DNA of 64,000 nucleotides from JAFMJV01 sp034436555 (GCA_034436555.1 DAOTUU010000040.1:37369-101368); one strand, 5' to 3'. Shown: positions 26,155 through 34,625, counted from the first letter of the stretch. Notes: generated from the letters alone by a model not told the origin. Numbers and translations are program-made.

Positions 26155-27218
26155 GTGTGGCCCTGGCCGGGCTGCTCCATCCGCCGGCCGTCACGCCGAC
26201 GGGTGCGCAGCACGATGTGCGTGAACGGGATCCGGATCTCCTCGAACACCTCGACCGAGACGAGGAAGCCCGCCAGCAGGAACAGCACGCCCAGCAACAG
26301 CCCCCATTGGTGGAACTGCGCGACGCCCTGCTTGACCAGCGAGTCCGCGAGCGTGGGGAAGAAGGCGCCGATGGCGATGAGGATCGTGGCCGGGACCCGG
26401 CTGTTCAGCTCACCCGCACGCAGCGCGCGCAGGGCACCCGGAATGGAGGCCACGAAGTTCACCGGGATCGCGACGAGCGAGATGATCGCCTGGAACGCGA
26501 ACGATTCACCCGGCTGGTTGGGGTCCAGGGAGTAGTCCAGGACGCGCCGCTTGGGCATGAACACGTACGCCGAGAAGAGCGCACCCAGAATCAGCGCGAA
26601 GCCTCCGGTGATGTTCATGAATGGCGTGAGGAGCCGGATCCAGGGCGGCAGGATCGTGGCGTCCGGCATGCCCTCCGCGTTGACCGAGTAGCCCGGCGGC
26701 GGCAGCTCGATGAGCGGCAGCGCGACGAGACCGATGAGCGTGGCCGTGATCACGCCGAGCGATGCGATCCGGGGCCAGCGGGCATTCTGGAAGTAGGTCT
26801 CCGTCGCGACCGCCAGGGCGAGGACGCCGGCACCGATGAAGTAGAGCATGGGCACGAGGCCCACACCCGCGTACTCCGGTCTGCGCGAGGTCAGGAACGT
26901 GAACAGCCCCGCGAAGAACAGGCACAGCGCGAACCCGAACCCGAACCGCGTGCGCCCGAGCAGGAACGCCGTGCCCAGGCCCAACCATCCCGCGGTGCAC
27001 ACCGCGCCCGCCAGGTACCACGTCTTGTAGACGGGCTCCGACCATCCGGCGGCGCCCGCCACACCCTCCATCAGCGCGCCCACGGCGTAGAACAGCATGC
27101 CGATCGCCCACACCAGCTGATAGGTGTGGCGCCGCTCGCGCCATTGGTCGATGAGCGCCACCGCGAAGATCGCGGCGAGCAGCGTGGTGAGGGCGGGCAG
27201 CACCACGGCGAGGTTCAC
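26151..27218 (-). CDS. Integral membrane protein of unknown function
   Basis: A 355-residue protein with about nine hydrophobic segments beginning at the extreme N-terminus (LAVVLPALTTLLAAIFAVAL). A helix pair with WAIGMLFYAVGALME and TWYLAGAVCTAGWLGLG and a loop PPPGYSVNAEGMPD near residue 175 stand out. The C-terminus is short, basic and cytoplasmic (LRTRRRDGRRME). No transporter or enzyme family is recognised. The stop overlaps the putative CTG start of the EamA transporter, so the two are probably made together and may act together. Confidence 0.75.
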   Translation of the reverse strand: MNLAVVLPALTTLLAAIFAVALIDQWRERRHTYQLVWAIGMLFYAVGALMEGVAGAAGWSEPVYKTWYLAGAVCTAGWLGLGTAFLLGRTRFGFGFALCLFFAGLFTFLTSRRPEYAGVGLVPMLYFIGAGVLALAVATETYFQNARWPRIASLGVITATLIGLVALPLIELPPPGYSVNAEGMPDATILPPWIRLLTPFMNITGGFALILGALFSAYVFMPKRRVLDYSLDPNQPGESFAFQAIISLVAIPVNFVASIPGALRALRAGELNSRVPATILIAIGAFFPTLADSLVKQGVAQFHQWGLLLGVLFLLAGFLVSVEVFEEIRIPFTHIVLRTRRRDGRRMEQPGQGHT

Positions 27219-27288
27219 GTCGTGCCTCGGAAGCGGGCCCGCGCCTGGCTGCGGGCCGGAGGATCAGTGGCCCGGAGACCCGCTCCGG

Positions 27289-27633
27289 TCAGGCCGGGAC
27301 GAACTCGTGGTCGTCCCGATGGTTGCCGTCGCACACGCCCCAGGCGGGCGGGTCGATGGGCAGCGGGACCGGACGCATCAACTCCCTGACCTCCGACTTC
27401 CTGCACCAGTAGAGCCCTCGGTCGCGGGCCCAGGCACGGAAGTGGTCCGTGTCCACGTGGAACTGGTGGGGGCCGGGGTTGATGGGGGCAGTCGTCGCCC
27501 AGCTGGGCGGCGCCTCGCGCGCGACGATGTCCATGATGCTGACCCGGAACGGGATCCCCGCGATCGGCTCGCCGCAGCCCGCGCAGCGCTTGGCATCGTT
27601 CTCGTCGAACACGGTGGGGATCCGGATGCCCAT
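27289..27633 (-). CDS. Small Cys-containing protein, 114 aa
   Basis: Family not recognised. The protein starts MGIRIPTVFDENDAKRC and has CAGCG near residue 17, then single cysteines in YWCRKSE and GVCDGNH, so one zinc site (CxxC plus later Cys/His) is plausible. There is no signal peptide. A GTG 33 bases upstream (VSVTSF) is an alternative start, but a TACAAT box lies only six bases before it, which makes the ATG the safer choice. It sits alone between the membrane-protein pair and the LacI regulator. Confidence 0.6.
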   Translation of the reverse strand: MGIRIPTVFDENDAKRCAGCGEPIAGIPFRVSIMDIVAREAPPSWATTAPINPGPHQFHVDTDHFRAWARDRGLYWCRKSEVRELMRPVPLPIDPPAWGVCDGNHRDDHEFVPA

Positions 27634-27719
27634 GATCTGGCCGCCGCGGAAGCTCGTCACACTCACACGCGGATTGTAGCGAGGCGCGTCCCGGGTCGGG
27701 GGCCATCGACCTCCGGTCG

Positions 27720-28811
27720 TCACGGGCGACGCCTTCGGTCGTCCGGCGTCGTCGTCCTGATGATCGCGGGGGCGGGTCCGGTCGACTCGCGAGCCACGAG
27801 GGCAGGAACCTCCGGCCTGCGGACAGCCGTCGGCGGATCCCCGATCAGCAGGTCGATGAGCGCGCGGCCCAGCAGGTCGCGCCTGAGCGAGAGGGTCGTG
27901 AGGCTCGGCTGGACGATCCTGGCGACCGCCAGATCGTCGAACCCGACCACGGAGACATCCGCGGGGACGCGCACGCTGAGCTCGCGAGCACCGCGCAGGA
28001 TGCCCACGGCCATCATGTCGTTCACCGCGACGATCACGGTGGGGGCCTCGACGCGGGACAGCAGCACCATCGCCGCGCGGCGACCGGCCTCGATCTCGCC
28101 CTCCTCGGTGAGATATCCGGAGGCGACCTCCTGGACGTGGATGAGGTCGGCCTCGATCGACCCGCCGAGCTTCTCCCAGGCGGCCTGCAGCCCCGCCAGC
28201 CGGTGAGGACCGTTCGCGGTGCCGAGCGACGTCATCGTGAACGCGATCCGGTGATGTCCCAGGTTCCACAGGTGGCGAGCGACCTGGCGCATCGCGCCTT
28301 CGTTGTCGACCGTCACCGCCTCCGGGGTCCGTGTCGCGGCGTCATGGGGAAGGAGGAAGGCGACCCGTGCCCCGGCAGCGCGTGCGGCCTCGGGAGCGGG
28401 GTGGTCGGTCTGTCCCACGGAGAACACGTATCCGACGCCTGCGACGCCGTGGTCCAGCATCACCAGCGTGGATTCGTACGCCCGGTCCCAGTGACGGTCG
28501 ATGTTCGACAGGAACAGCGAGTAGCCCGCCTCACGGGCTCGGTCCTCGGCTCCCCGCACGATCTCCGGCATCGACGGGTTGGCCACAGACGGCACGACCA
28601 GCCCGATGACCCGCGTGGACGTCCCACGGAGCCCGCGAGCGAGCGACGATGGCCGGTAGCCCAGCTCCTTGGCAGTGCGCTCCACCAGCTGCGCCGTGGC
28701 GGGCGAGATGCCGACCTGCCGCCCGTTGAGCCAGTTGGACACCGTCGCCACCGAGACGCCCGCGGTTCGCGCGACGTCGCGGATCGTGACGCGCCGTCCG
28801 ATCGTCGCCAT
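27720..28811 (-). CDS. LacI-family transcriptional regulator
   Basis: This 363-residue repressor-type regulator starts with the LacI helix-turn-helix (TIRDVARTAGVSVATVSNWLNG, about 9-30) and a hinge helix (SSLARGLRG). A periplasmic-binding-protein-like core follows (VIGLVVPSVANPSMPEI, AVTVDNEGAM, VSVVGFDDLAVARIVQPSLTT). The effector is probably a small sugar-like or related metabolite; the identity is not shown. The ATG has GGAAGG upstream. It is divergent from the UroD/MtaA-like methyltransferase gene, and two TGAAACGTTC sites lie between them, the likely operators. Confidence 0.94.
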   Translation of the reverse strand: MATIGRRVTIRDVARTAGVSVATVSNWLNGRQVGISPATAQLVERTAKELGYRPSSLARGLRGTSTRVIGLVVPSVANPSMPEIVRGAEDRAREAGYSLFLSNIDRHWDRAYESTLVMLDHGVAGVGYVFSVGQTDHPAPEAARAAGARVAFLLPHDAATRTPEAVTVDNEGAMRQVARHLWNLGHHRIAFTMTSLGTANGPHRLAGLQAAWEKLGGSIEADLIHVQEVASGYLTEEGEIEAGRRAAMVLLSRVEAPTVIVAVNDMMAVGILRGARELSVRVPADVSVVGFDDLAVARIVQPSLTTLSLRRDLLGRALIDLLIGDPPTAVRRPEVPALVARESTGPAPAIIRTTTPDDRRRRP

Positions 28812-28881
28812 CGATGACCTTCCCGATTCGATCCAGAGGACGGGAGCGTACCGCACACCGGCCTGAGGGGACGAACGCGCA

Positions 28882-28893
28882 TGAAACGTTCCA
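28882..28893. promoter_or_regulatory. LacI-type operator site 1
   Basis: TGAAACGTTCCA is a 12-base near-palindrome centred on the CG step, with one mismatched pair. It matches the general shape of LacI-family operators and shares ten bases with site 2. It lies 71 bases upstream of the regulator's start codon. Confidence 0.65.
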
Positions 28894-28957
28894 GCGACCC
28901 TGCATGGCAGCTCAGGAGTGCGACGATCCAGGGATGGCCTGCGCGCGGCCATCTCGC

Positions 28958-28986
28958 TTGACGCAGAACCTGAAACGTTCTAGTGT
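28958..28986 (+). promoter_or_regulatory. Promoter of the methyltransferase operon
   Basis: TTGACG at 28958-28963 and TAGTGT at 28981-28986 are 17 bases apart. The start codon at 28994 is seven bases past the -10 box, so the mRNA should be leaderless. Operator site 2 fills the end of the spacer and the first bases of the -10 box, a classical repression position. Confidence 0.65.
28971..28982. promoter_or_regulatory. LacI-type operator site 2
   Basis: TGAAACGTTCTA repeats the first ten bases of site 1. The two sites are 89 bases apart centre to centre, a spacing compatible with looping by a tetramer or with independent control of the two divergent genes. It overlaps the candidate -10 box. Confidence 0.65.
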
Positions 28987-28993
28987 TCCCGCG

Positions 28994-30169
28994 ATGACGC
29001 CACGACAACGGGTGCTCGCCGCGCTGGACCACCGCGAGACCTCATGGGTGCCGCTGGACGTCGGAGCCACGAACGTCACGGGCATCCATCGTGTGGTGTG
29101 CCAGCCGTTCCTGGCCGAGCGCGGCTATCGCGGCGAGCTCAAGACCCTGGACCCGAGACTCGGGCTCGCGGTCATCGACCGGGAGGCGAGGGACCTGCTG
29201 GGCGTCGATGCGGCCATGGTCGCCCAGGGCGGTCCATCGCCCGATCGATACACGATGTCGATCGAGACGCGCGGCGACTCCGCCGAACTGCATGACGAGT
29301 TCGGGGTGCTCTGGCGGATGCCTCTCGATCAGGGTCTCTACTTCGACATGGTGGAGCACCCGCTCTCGGGCGACATCAGCCTCAGCGACGTCGAGCGGTA
29401 CCCGTGGCCAGACCCGGTCGATCCCCATCGGTTCGCGGACATGGCGGCGAAGGCGGCGGCCATCGTGCGGACGGAGGAGCGCGCGACCTGCTTCGGCAAC
29501 ATCTCCACCGGTCTGTTCGAACTCGGCATCCGGATGCGCGGGTACGAGTCGTTCTTCATCGACATGCTGGCCGATCGTCCGATCGCCGAAGCGCTGCTGG
29601 ACAAGGCCGCCGACCTGAAGATCGCCTACTGGGAGCAGGTCATCGCAGCGGCGGGAGACATGATCGACGTCGTCGTGGACACCGACGACTACGGCACGCA
29701 GCACTCGCTCATGGTGTCTCCGGACAGCTGGCGGGAGCTCATCAAGCCGCGGCTCCGCAGGATCAATGACCTCATCCATGCCAAGAGCCGGGCGAAGGTC
29801 CTGCTGCATTCCTGTGGTGCCATCAAGGAGCTGATCCCGGACCTGATCGATGCCGGCGTGGACGTCCTCAATCCGGTCCAGGTCAGCGCCAAGGACATGG
29901 ATACGGCCGCGCTGAAGCGCGAGTTCGGTCGCGAGATCGTCTTCTGGGGCGGCGGCATCGACACGCAGACCACACTGCCATCGGGCTCGCCGGAGGCGGT
30001 TCGAGACGAGGTGCGCCGTCGCGTGGAGGATCTGATGAAGGGGGGAGGGTTCGTGTTCGCAGCCGTCCACAACATCCAGCCGGATGTGCCGGTCCGCAAT
30101 GTCGTGGCCATGCTCGAGACGATCGCCGAGTATCGCGGTGGTCGGTCGTCCGTGCCCTCGGGCGCCTGA
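28994..30169 (+). CDS. Uroporphyrinogen-decarboxylase-superfamily methyltransferase (MtaA/MtbA-like)
   Basis: A 391-residue TIM-barrel protein of the UroD/cobalamin methyltransferase superfamily. These proteins move a methyl group between a corrinoid protein and an acceptor, with a zinc bound by His and Cys. The motif LLHSCG puts His272 and Cys274 at the usual zinc site, and GNISTGLFELG, VDTDDYGTQHSLMVSP and FWGGGIDTQTTLP are family-like. The Arg residues typical of true heme-pathway UroD N-termini are not obvious, and the corrinoid protein encoded next argues for methyl transfer. It starts at a candidate leaderless promoter under LacI-type control. Confidence 0.85.
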   Translation: MTPRQRVLAALDHRETSWVPLDVGATNVTGIHRVVCQPFLAERGYRGELKTLDPRLGLAVIDREARDLLGVDAAMVAQGGPSPDRYTMSIETRGDSAELHDEFGVLWRMPLDQGLYFDMVEHPLSGDISLSDVERYPWPDPVDPHRFADMAAKAAAIVRTEERATCFGNISTGLFELGIRMRGYESFFIDMLADRPIAEALLDKAADLKIAYWEQVIAAAGDMIDVVVDTDDYGTQHSLMVSPDSWRELIKPRLRRINDLIHAKSRAKVLLHSCGAIKELIPDLIDAGVDVLNPVQVSAKDMDTAALKREFGREIVFWGGGIDTQTTLPSGSPEAVRDEVRRRVEDLMKGGGFVFAAVHNIQPDVPVRNVVAMLETIAEYRGGRSSVPSGA

Positions 30170-30258
30170 GCGATGCAGGTCGTCGTCTGTCGCAGGGAGT
30201 TCCGTTCCATGACGGGGTGCACGCGTGGTCAGGATGCCGCTCAGCTGGGGTGCCGCTG

Positions 30259-30936
30259 ATGGCGGACCTGGACGCGCTCACCGTGGCCGTCGAGAAGGGG
30301 GATCGGTCGAGCGCGGTCGACCTGACCCGGGCCGCCATCGACGAAGGTGTCGGCCCGGCCGACATCCTGGATGCGATGATCAGGGCGATGACGACGGTGG
30401 GCGACCGATTCGCCCGCAGCGACGGCGTCTACATCCCGGAGATGCTCGTCAGCGCGAGGGCCATGAAGTCGGCGACCGCGCTGCTGGAGCCGATGCTCGA
30501 GGCGAGCGGTATCACCCCCGAGTACACCGCTGTCGTGGGGACGGTGAAAGGGGATCTCCATGACATCGGCAAGAACCTCGTCGCGACGATGCTCAAGGGG
30601 GCCAACTTCGCGGTGATCGATCTCGGGACGAACGTGCCACCGACGCGCTTCGCCGATGCGGCGCTCGAGCACCGAGCGGACATCGTGGGCATCAGCGCGC
30701 TGCTGACGACAACGATGGTGGGCATGAAGGACGCGGTGGATGCCATCCGAGCGGCGGCCCCCTCGGTGCGGATCCTCGTCGGCGGCGCACCGGTGACCAT
30801 GGAGTATGCGGTGGCCATCGGCGCGGACTCCTACGCGAAGGATGCCGCGTCGGCCGCGGTCATCGCGCGGCGGATGCTGGCGACAGACGGCGCGTCGTCG
30901 GACGCCATCGTGGCGATCGGCAGCGTCCCGCAGTAG
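30259..30936 (+). CDS. Cobalamin-binding corrinoid protein (MtaC/MttC-like)
   Basis: A 225-residue protein with an N-terminal helical cap (B12-binding 2, residues 1-85) and a Rossmann-like cobalamin domain. The lower ligand motif DLHDIG gives Asp99, His101 and Gly104; GTVKG precedes it and LVGGAPVT follows. Such proteins carry methylcobalamin between a substrate methyltransferase and an acceptor methyltransferase. The ATG (MADLDALT) is the family start; an upstream frame of 14 residues is ignored. It lies 89 bases after the UroD-like gene. No MtaB/MttB-type substrate enzyme or reductive activase is in the window. Confidence 0.92.
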   Translation: MADLDALTVAVEKGDRSSAVDLTRAAIDEGVGPADILDAMIRAMTTVGDRFARSDGVYIPEMLVSARAMKSATALLEPMLEASGITPEYTAVVGTVKGDLHDIGKNLVATMLKGANFAVIDLGTNVPPTRFADAALEHRADIVGISALLTTTMVGMKDAVDAIRAAAPSVRILVGGAPVTMEYAVAIGADSYAKDAASAAVIARRMLATDGASSDAIVAIGSVPQ

Positions 30937-31029
30937 GCGGGTCATCCGCCGTATCGGCCGGAGGGCCGAGAGACCCTGTCCACCCGCCGCGTCGAACTTC
31001 GGCGCGCCCACTGGCGGAACCAACGACGA

Positions 31030-31052
31030 GACCCCGGCCGATGGCCGGGGTC
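31030..31052. terminator. 10-bp GC-rich hairpin after the corrinoid gene
   Basis: GACCCCGGCC pairs perfectly, outer base to outer base, with GGCCGGGGTC around the loop GAT, read in order GACCCCGGCC-GAT-GGCCGGGGTC with the first G shared in position 31030. It lies 94 bases past the corrinoid stop and has no T-run. Probably the operon terminator. Confidence 0.55.
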
Positions 31053-31091
31053 CGGGGAGACCGGGTGACGCCACGGCGGGCCCACCGATGC

Positions 31092-31132
31092 CACCGATGT
31101 CCCGACTCAGGTGTCACCCATGTCGCGACTCA
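31092..31132. repeat. Paired IS-end-like direct repeats
   Basis: CACCGATGTCCCGACTCA (31092-31109) and CACCCATGTCGCGACTCA (31115-31132) differ at two of 18 positions and are 23 bases apart. The pattern recalls subterminal repeats of IS481-type elements in high-GC bacteria. No transposase is adjacent, so this is probably a remnant or scar. Confidence 0.45.
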
Positions 31133-31248
31133 AGACAGTGGTACCCCCAAGGGGGCTCAAGCACCCGCGTGCTGTCTGATGAAGACGATGTCCTCGCGTG
31201 GTACGTGGCTTGACTACACCCGAATCGGGGCCAGCCTACCCACAATGG

Positions 31249-32508
31249 TCACTCCGTGGTGGGCTCCTCGAAGTCCGGCGGGACGTCCGACTCGACCTCC
31301 TGACGGTACGCGGCCCAGAGCCCGGGGGCAGTGACCCTCAGGTGCCACAGCATTCGCCGGTGCTGGGGATGGTCGTCCAGATAGGCGACGACATGCGACC
31401 GTCTCGTGAAGCCCTTCTCCTGGACGAGAGCGATGAAGTCGAATAGCGACTCATGGACGTGCGCGATGAACGCCCTCGCTTCGTCACGCGTAATCCGGGG
31501 CGGATCCTCACCATGCACCGCGGTGGATCGGACCTCGTCATACAAGATCCAGGTCCCCTCGGGAGCCGCGAAGTGGCCCTTCCGATCGAGGCTGAGCATG
31601 GCCTGGCGGAACGCGAGGTTGCGGCCCTTCTCACCCGTCGCGGTGTCGCCGAGCATGGCCTCCAGGGCGAAGAACCCGAACAGCGTCTCCAGGAGCGGGT
31701 CGCCCACGAACTGCGCACGCTCGATCCAGCCCAAGGCCGTCTCGATGGACCGTTGGACCCGGGTGGCCGGTTCCGCCGGCAGCGCCGCGACGGGATGTGC
31801 ACGAGCGAGCTCGACGAGCGATGCGTCGAGCCCGAGACCCACAGCGGTGCTGTGTCGGGCACGCCACCCGCCACGGCCGCCCTCGAAGGCGTGGTGCTCC
31901 CCAAGCGAGAAACGCAGCTGCCAGTCATTGATGCCGCGGTGCTGGCGAAGCGCCACGCGGAGCCTCCGGAGCGCCATCTCTGCACTCGCTCGGGCCCGTG
32001 CGGCCATCCGGCCCGGATCGGTCCCCGTGACCTCGATCAGCGCCACGCTGCCCACCGCACCGTCCAGCGGGAAGGTCGGGTCATCACGGGGCACGCTCGG
32101 ATGTCCCGTGGGGAGCAGGCGCAATCCGAGTATCTCGGTGTCCACCTCGACCGACAGGTGCTCGACCGGGATGAGGCAAGCGGTGGTGACCGGTGCCTTC
32201 GCGTGAGTCGCGACGAAGTCCCGGACGTGGTCCTTCGAGCGGACCGCCCAGCAGTCCATGGCGAACCGCTGAGCGATCCTGAAGGTGTCCTTCAGGTGCT
32301 CGAATCGGATGTCATCACTGAGCGCTGCGGCCACGCCACGGATGGCCGCGACCTCAGCCGGCGAGAACCGCAGGGCCCCGACCTGGCTCGTGGCGAGGTC
32401 CGGGGGCAAGGTCACGGTGCGCCCGAAGGGCCCCGTGGCGCCGTCGTCCTTCGAGCGCACCAGAGCCCGGAGCCGCCTGAGTGCGTTCACGGTCTGGTCC
32501 GCCGCCAT
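31249..32508 (-). CDS. Apea-like HEPN-domain protein
   Basis: A 419-residue soluble protein. The N-terminal 300 residues are not recognised. The C-terminal part, from FGFFALEAMLGDTATGEKGRN on, has the layout of the Apea-like HEPN family, with the RxxxxH signature in DEVRSTAVHGE (Arg327, His332). HEPN domains are commonly RNases in abortive-infection or toxin systems; Apea-like members often stand alone near phage-related genes. The ATG giving MAADQTVNALRRLR is the start; a far longer frame upstream is antisense to the methyltransferase gene. It is divergent from that methyltransferase, with 135 bases between them. Confidence 0.7.
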   Translation of the reverse strand: MAADQTVNALRRLRALVRSKDDGATGPFGRTVTLPPDLATSQVGALRFSPAEVAAIRGVAAALSDDIRFEHLKDTFRIAQRFAMDCWAVRSKDHVRDFVATHAKAPVTTACLIPVEHLSVEVDTEILGLRLLPTGHPSVPRDDPTFPLDGAVGSVALIEVTGTDPGRMAARARASAEMALRRLRVALRQHRGINDWQLRFSLGEHHAFEGGRGGWRARHSTAVGLGLDASLVELARAHPVAALPAEPATRVQRSIETALGWIERAQFVGDPLLETLFGFFALEAMLGDTATGEKGRNLAFRQAMLSLDRKGHFAAPEGTWILYDEVRSTAVHGEDPPRITRDEARAFIAHVHESLFDFIALVQEKGFTRRSHVVAYLDDHPQHRRMLWHLRVTAPGLWAAYRQEVESDVPPDFEEPTTE

Positions 32509-32643
32509 CAGAGCATGGTGATCGATGACCGGCGCTCGCTGCACGAGGGTGGTTCCTCGGCCGTTGGCCGGTGTGGCATCATCGTCTGGCAAGCATTCGC
32601 CGGTCGCGGGAAGCGACGCAGACCGGGGTAGTCCGAGGTTCGT

Positions 32644-33927
32644 GTGGACACCCCGACATCGTCGTCCCTCAGCGTGGTGCAGGTCCCCATCGACGACCTG
32701 CACCCCGACCCCGCCAACCCACGACGCATCTCCGAGCAGGAGTTGGAGTCCCTCACCCGCAGCCTGCGGCAGTTCGGGTTCGTCCAGCCCGTCCTGGCCC
32801 GGCGCGAGGACGGCGTCGTCATCGGCGGTCATCAGCGCCTCGTGGCCGCGCGGCGGCTGGGGATGACCGAGGTGCCGGTCACCTTCCTCGACATCACCCT
32901 CGACCAGGCCCGGCTGCTCAACCTCGCGCTCAACCGGATCTCCGGCACGTGGGACGAGCAGCTCCTGGCCCGGCTGCTGGCGGATCTCGGTTCGACGCCC
33001 GATGTGGACCTGAGCCTGTCGGGCTTCGATGACGACGAGCTGAAGGACCTGCTGCGCTCGCTCGACGTCCGGGAGCGCGCGGAGCGGACGGAGGTCTTCG
33101 ACCTCGATGCGGCGCTCGAGGAGGTGACCCGGGCGCCTCGCGCCCGAGCGGGTGACCTGTGGCGGCTCGGGGAGCATCGCCTCGTGTGCGGCGACGCCAC
33201 CGATCCGGTCGCCGTGGCCCGGCTGCTGGGCGACGCGAGGCCGCGGCTGCTGTCCACCGATCCGCCCTACGGCGTCTCGCTCGACCCCCGCTGGCGCGAC
33301 GGCGTGTACAACAAGCTCGGTGCCGCCGAGCAGCCCTACATGCGCACCGCCGGCCATCGCAACGCGACCATCTCGGGCGACACACGGGTGGACTGGTCCG
33401 AGGCGTTCGCGCTGGTGCCGTCGATCGACGTGGGCTACGTCTGGCACGCCGGCGTCCACGCCGCCGCCGTGGCCGAGGGCCTGGTGTCCATCGGCTTCGA
33501 GATCGTGTCCCAGGTCATCTGGGACAAGGGCCTCTTCGCGATGGGGCGGAGCTGGTACCACTGGATGCACGAGCCCTGCTGGGTCGTCCGCCGCAGGGGG
33601 TCGAAGCCGCGCTTCACGGGCGGCCGGGACCAGTCGACCATCTGGCGGGTGCCCTCGCCCAAGATGATCATGGGCGGCTCGAGGGAGGCCAAGTTCGACC
33701 ACCCGGCCCAGAAGCCGCTGCTGCTGTCCGAGCTGCCCATCGCCAACCACACGAGGCCGGGCGACGCGGTGTACGACCCGTTCCTGGGCTCGGGCACGAC
33801 GCTGGTCGCCGCGGAGCGGCTGTCCCGGGCGTGTTACGGCATGGAGCTCGACCCGCGATACGTGGACGTCATCCTGCTGCGCTGGGAGCGCTTCAGCGGC
33901 GGCACGGCCGAGCGCGTCGATGGCTGA
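32644..33927 (+). CDS. ParB-fused site-specific DNA methyltransferase
   Basis: A 427-residue fusion. Residues 12-100 form a ParB/Srx-type nuclease-like domain (VPIDDLHPDPANPRRIS, then VVIGGHQRLVAARRLG). Residues 165-425 form a beta-class amino-methyltransferase in which the catalytic motif DPPYG (Asp206) precedes the AdoMet motif DPFLGSGTT (Asp378). Such fusions are typical of phages and integrative elements and modify adenine-N6 or cytosine-N4. No cognate restriction enzyme is adjacent, so protection of mobile DNA or gene control is likely. The start is GTG. It overlaps the next small gene by eight bases. Confidence 0.92.
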   Translation: MDTPTSSSLSVVQVPIDDLHPDPANPRRISEQELESLTRSLRQFGFVQPVLARREDGVVIGGHQRLVAARRLGMTEVPVTFLDITLDQARLLNLALNRISGTWDEQLLARLLADLGSTPDVDLSLSGFDDDELKDLLRSLDVRERAERTEVFDLDAALEEVTRAPRARAGDLWRLGEHRLVCGDATDPVAVARLLGDARPRLLSTDPPYGVSLDPRWRDGVYNKLGAAEQPYMRTAGHRNATISGDTRVDWSEAFALVPSIDVGYVWHAGVHAAAVAEGLVSIGFEIVSQVIWDKGLFAMGRSWYHWMHEPCWVVRRRGSKPRFTGGRDQSTIWRVPSPKMIMGGSREAKFDHPAQKPLLLSELPIANHTRPGDAVYDPFLGSGTTLVAAERLSRACYGMELDPRYVDVILLRWERFSGGTAERVDG

Positions 33928-34159
33928 CCCCGAGCGGCGTCCACCCACGGGCGCCTCCCCCGTGCGCGTCGCCGCCGAGCACCTGCTGCTGTCGGGTCGC
34001 CACGCGCTCGCCCCGGACCCGGCCGCGGTGGGCCGTGGCTCTCGGGACCCGCTCGACGACCTCGACGACGAGGAGCGCAGAGTCCTGCGGCGGGCGATCA
34101 ACGCGGAGCTGGCGGCGCGGGACGCGCGCGATGGACCCGACACGATGGCCCCATCGTGA
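33920..34159 (+). CDS. Small hypothetical protein, 79 aa
   Basis: A short charged helical protein (DPLDDLDDEERRVLRRAINAELAARD) of unknown function. It starts inside the end of the methyltransferase gene in a different frame, as is common in phage-like operons. No motif beyond the acidic-basic helix is seen; a small DNA- or protein-binding accessory is possible. Confidence 0.6.
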   Translation: MADPERRPPTGASPVRVAAEHLLLSGRHALAPDPAAVGRGSRDPLDDLDDEERRVLRRAINAELAARDARDGPDTMAPS

Positions 34160-34208
34160 CCACCGGACCGGCGGCCAGCACTCCGTGCGCGCCACCAGAG
34201 GTGGTCCG

Positions 34209-34625
34209 TTGGTAGCCCGACGCGGCTGCGTCTTCGTCATGCCCGCGGGCAGGCCCTGCCGGGCCGGTCCCCAGCGGGACCGTCCCTACTGCTTCGCGCA
34301 TGACCCCGAGCGGGTGGAGGAGGCGACCGAGGCTCGTCGTCTGGGAGGGCTGCGTCGACGCAGGGAGGGGACCATCGCGGTCGCCTACGACCTGCCCGGG
34401 CTGGACACCGTCGAGGGCATCCGGCGGCTGCTCGACATCGTGGTCACCGACGCCCTGGGCCTCGACAACGGCATCGCCCGGCTGCGGGTCATCATCGCCA
34501 CCGCGGCCGCGGCCACGCGCCTGCTGGAGGTCGCCGACCTCGACGCCCGGCTGGCCACGCTGGAGGCGGCGCTCCGTGCCCCGACCCCTCCGGCACGCCC
34601 GTTCGACCTCGATGACGTGGCGTGA
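34209..34625 (+). CDS. Small Cys/His zinc-binding-type protein
   Basis: A 138-residue protein starting with TTG, chosen because AGAGGTGG lies five bases upstream; an ATG 30 bases later would lose the first cysteine. The N-terminus has RGCVFVMPAGRPCRAG and DRPYCFAHDPE, a C-x9-C-x9-C-x2-H arrangement that looks like one zinc site. The rest is helical (IRRLLDIVVTDALGL, then LEVADLDARLATLEAAL) and may oligomerise. Similar short proteins occur next to terminases and methyltransferases in integrated elements, as far as I recall. The stop overlaps the next gene's GTG by four bases. Confidence 0.65.
   Translation: MVARRGCVFVMPAGRPCRAGPQRDRPYCFAHDPERVEEATEARRLGGLRRRREGTIAVAYDLPGLDTVEGIRRLLDIVVTDALGLDNGIARLRVIIATAAAATRLLEVADLDARLATLEAALRAPTPPARPFDLDDVA

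Larger units (their letters stand above)
30937..31248. other. Intergenic boundary between backbone and accessory island
   Basis: These 312 bases hold no convincing gene. They contain a strong hairpin at 31030-31052 and two IS-like direct repeats at 31092-31132. The change in gene content (metabolic to defence and phage-like) takes place here. Confidence 0.6.

Noticed and set aside
32508..34143. Upstream extension of the HEPN protein frame to 964 codons
   Set aside because: It runs antisense through the methyltransferase gene; the ATG at 32508 is the natural start.
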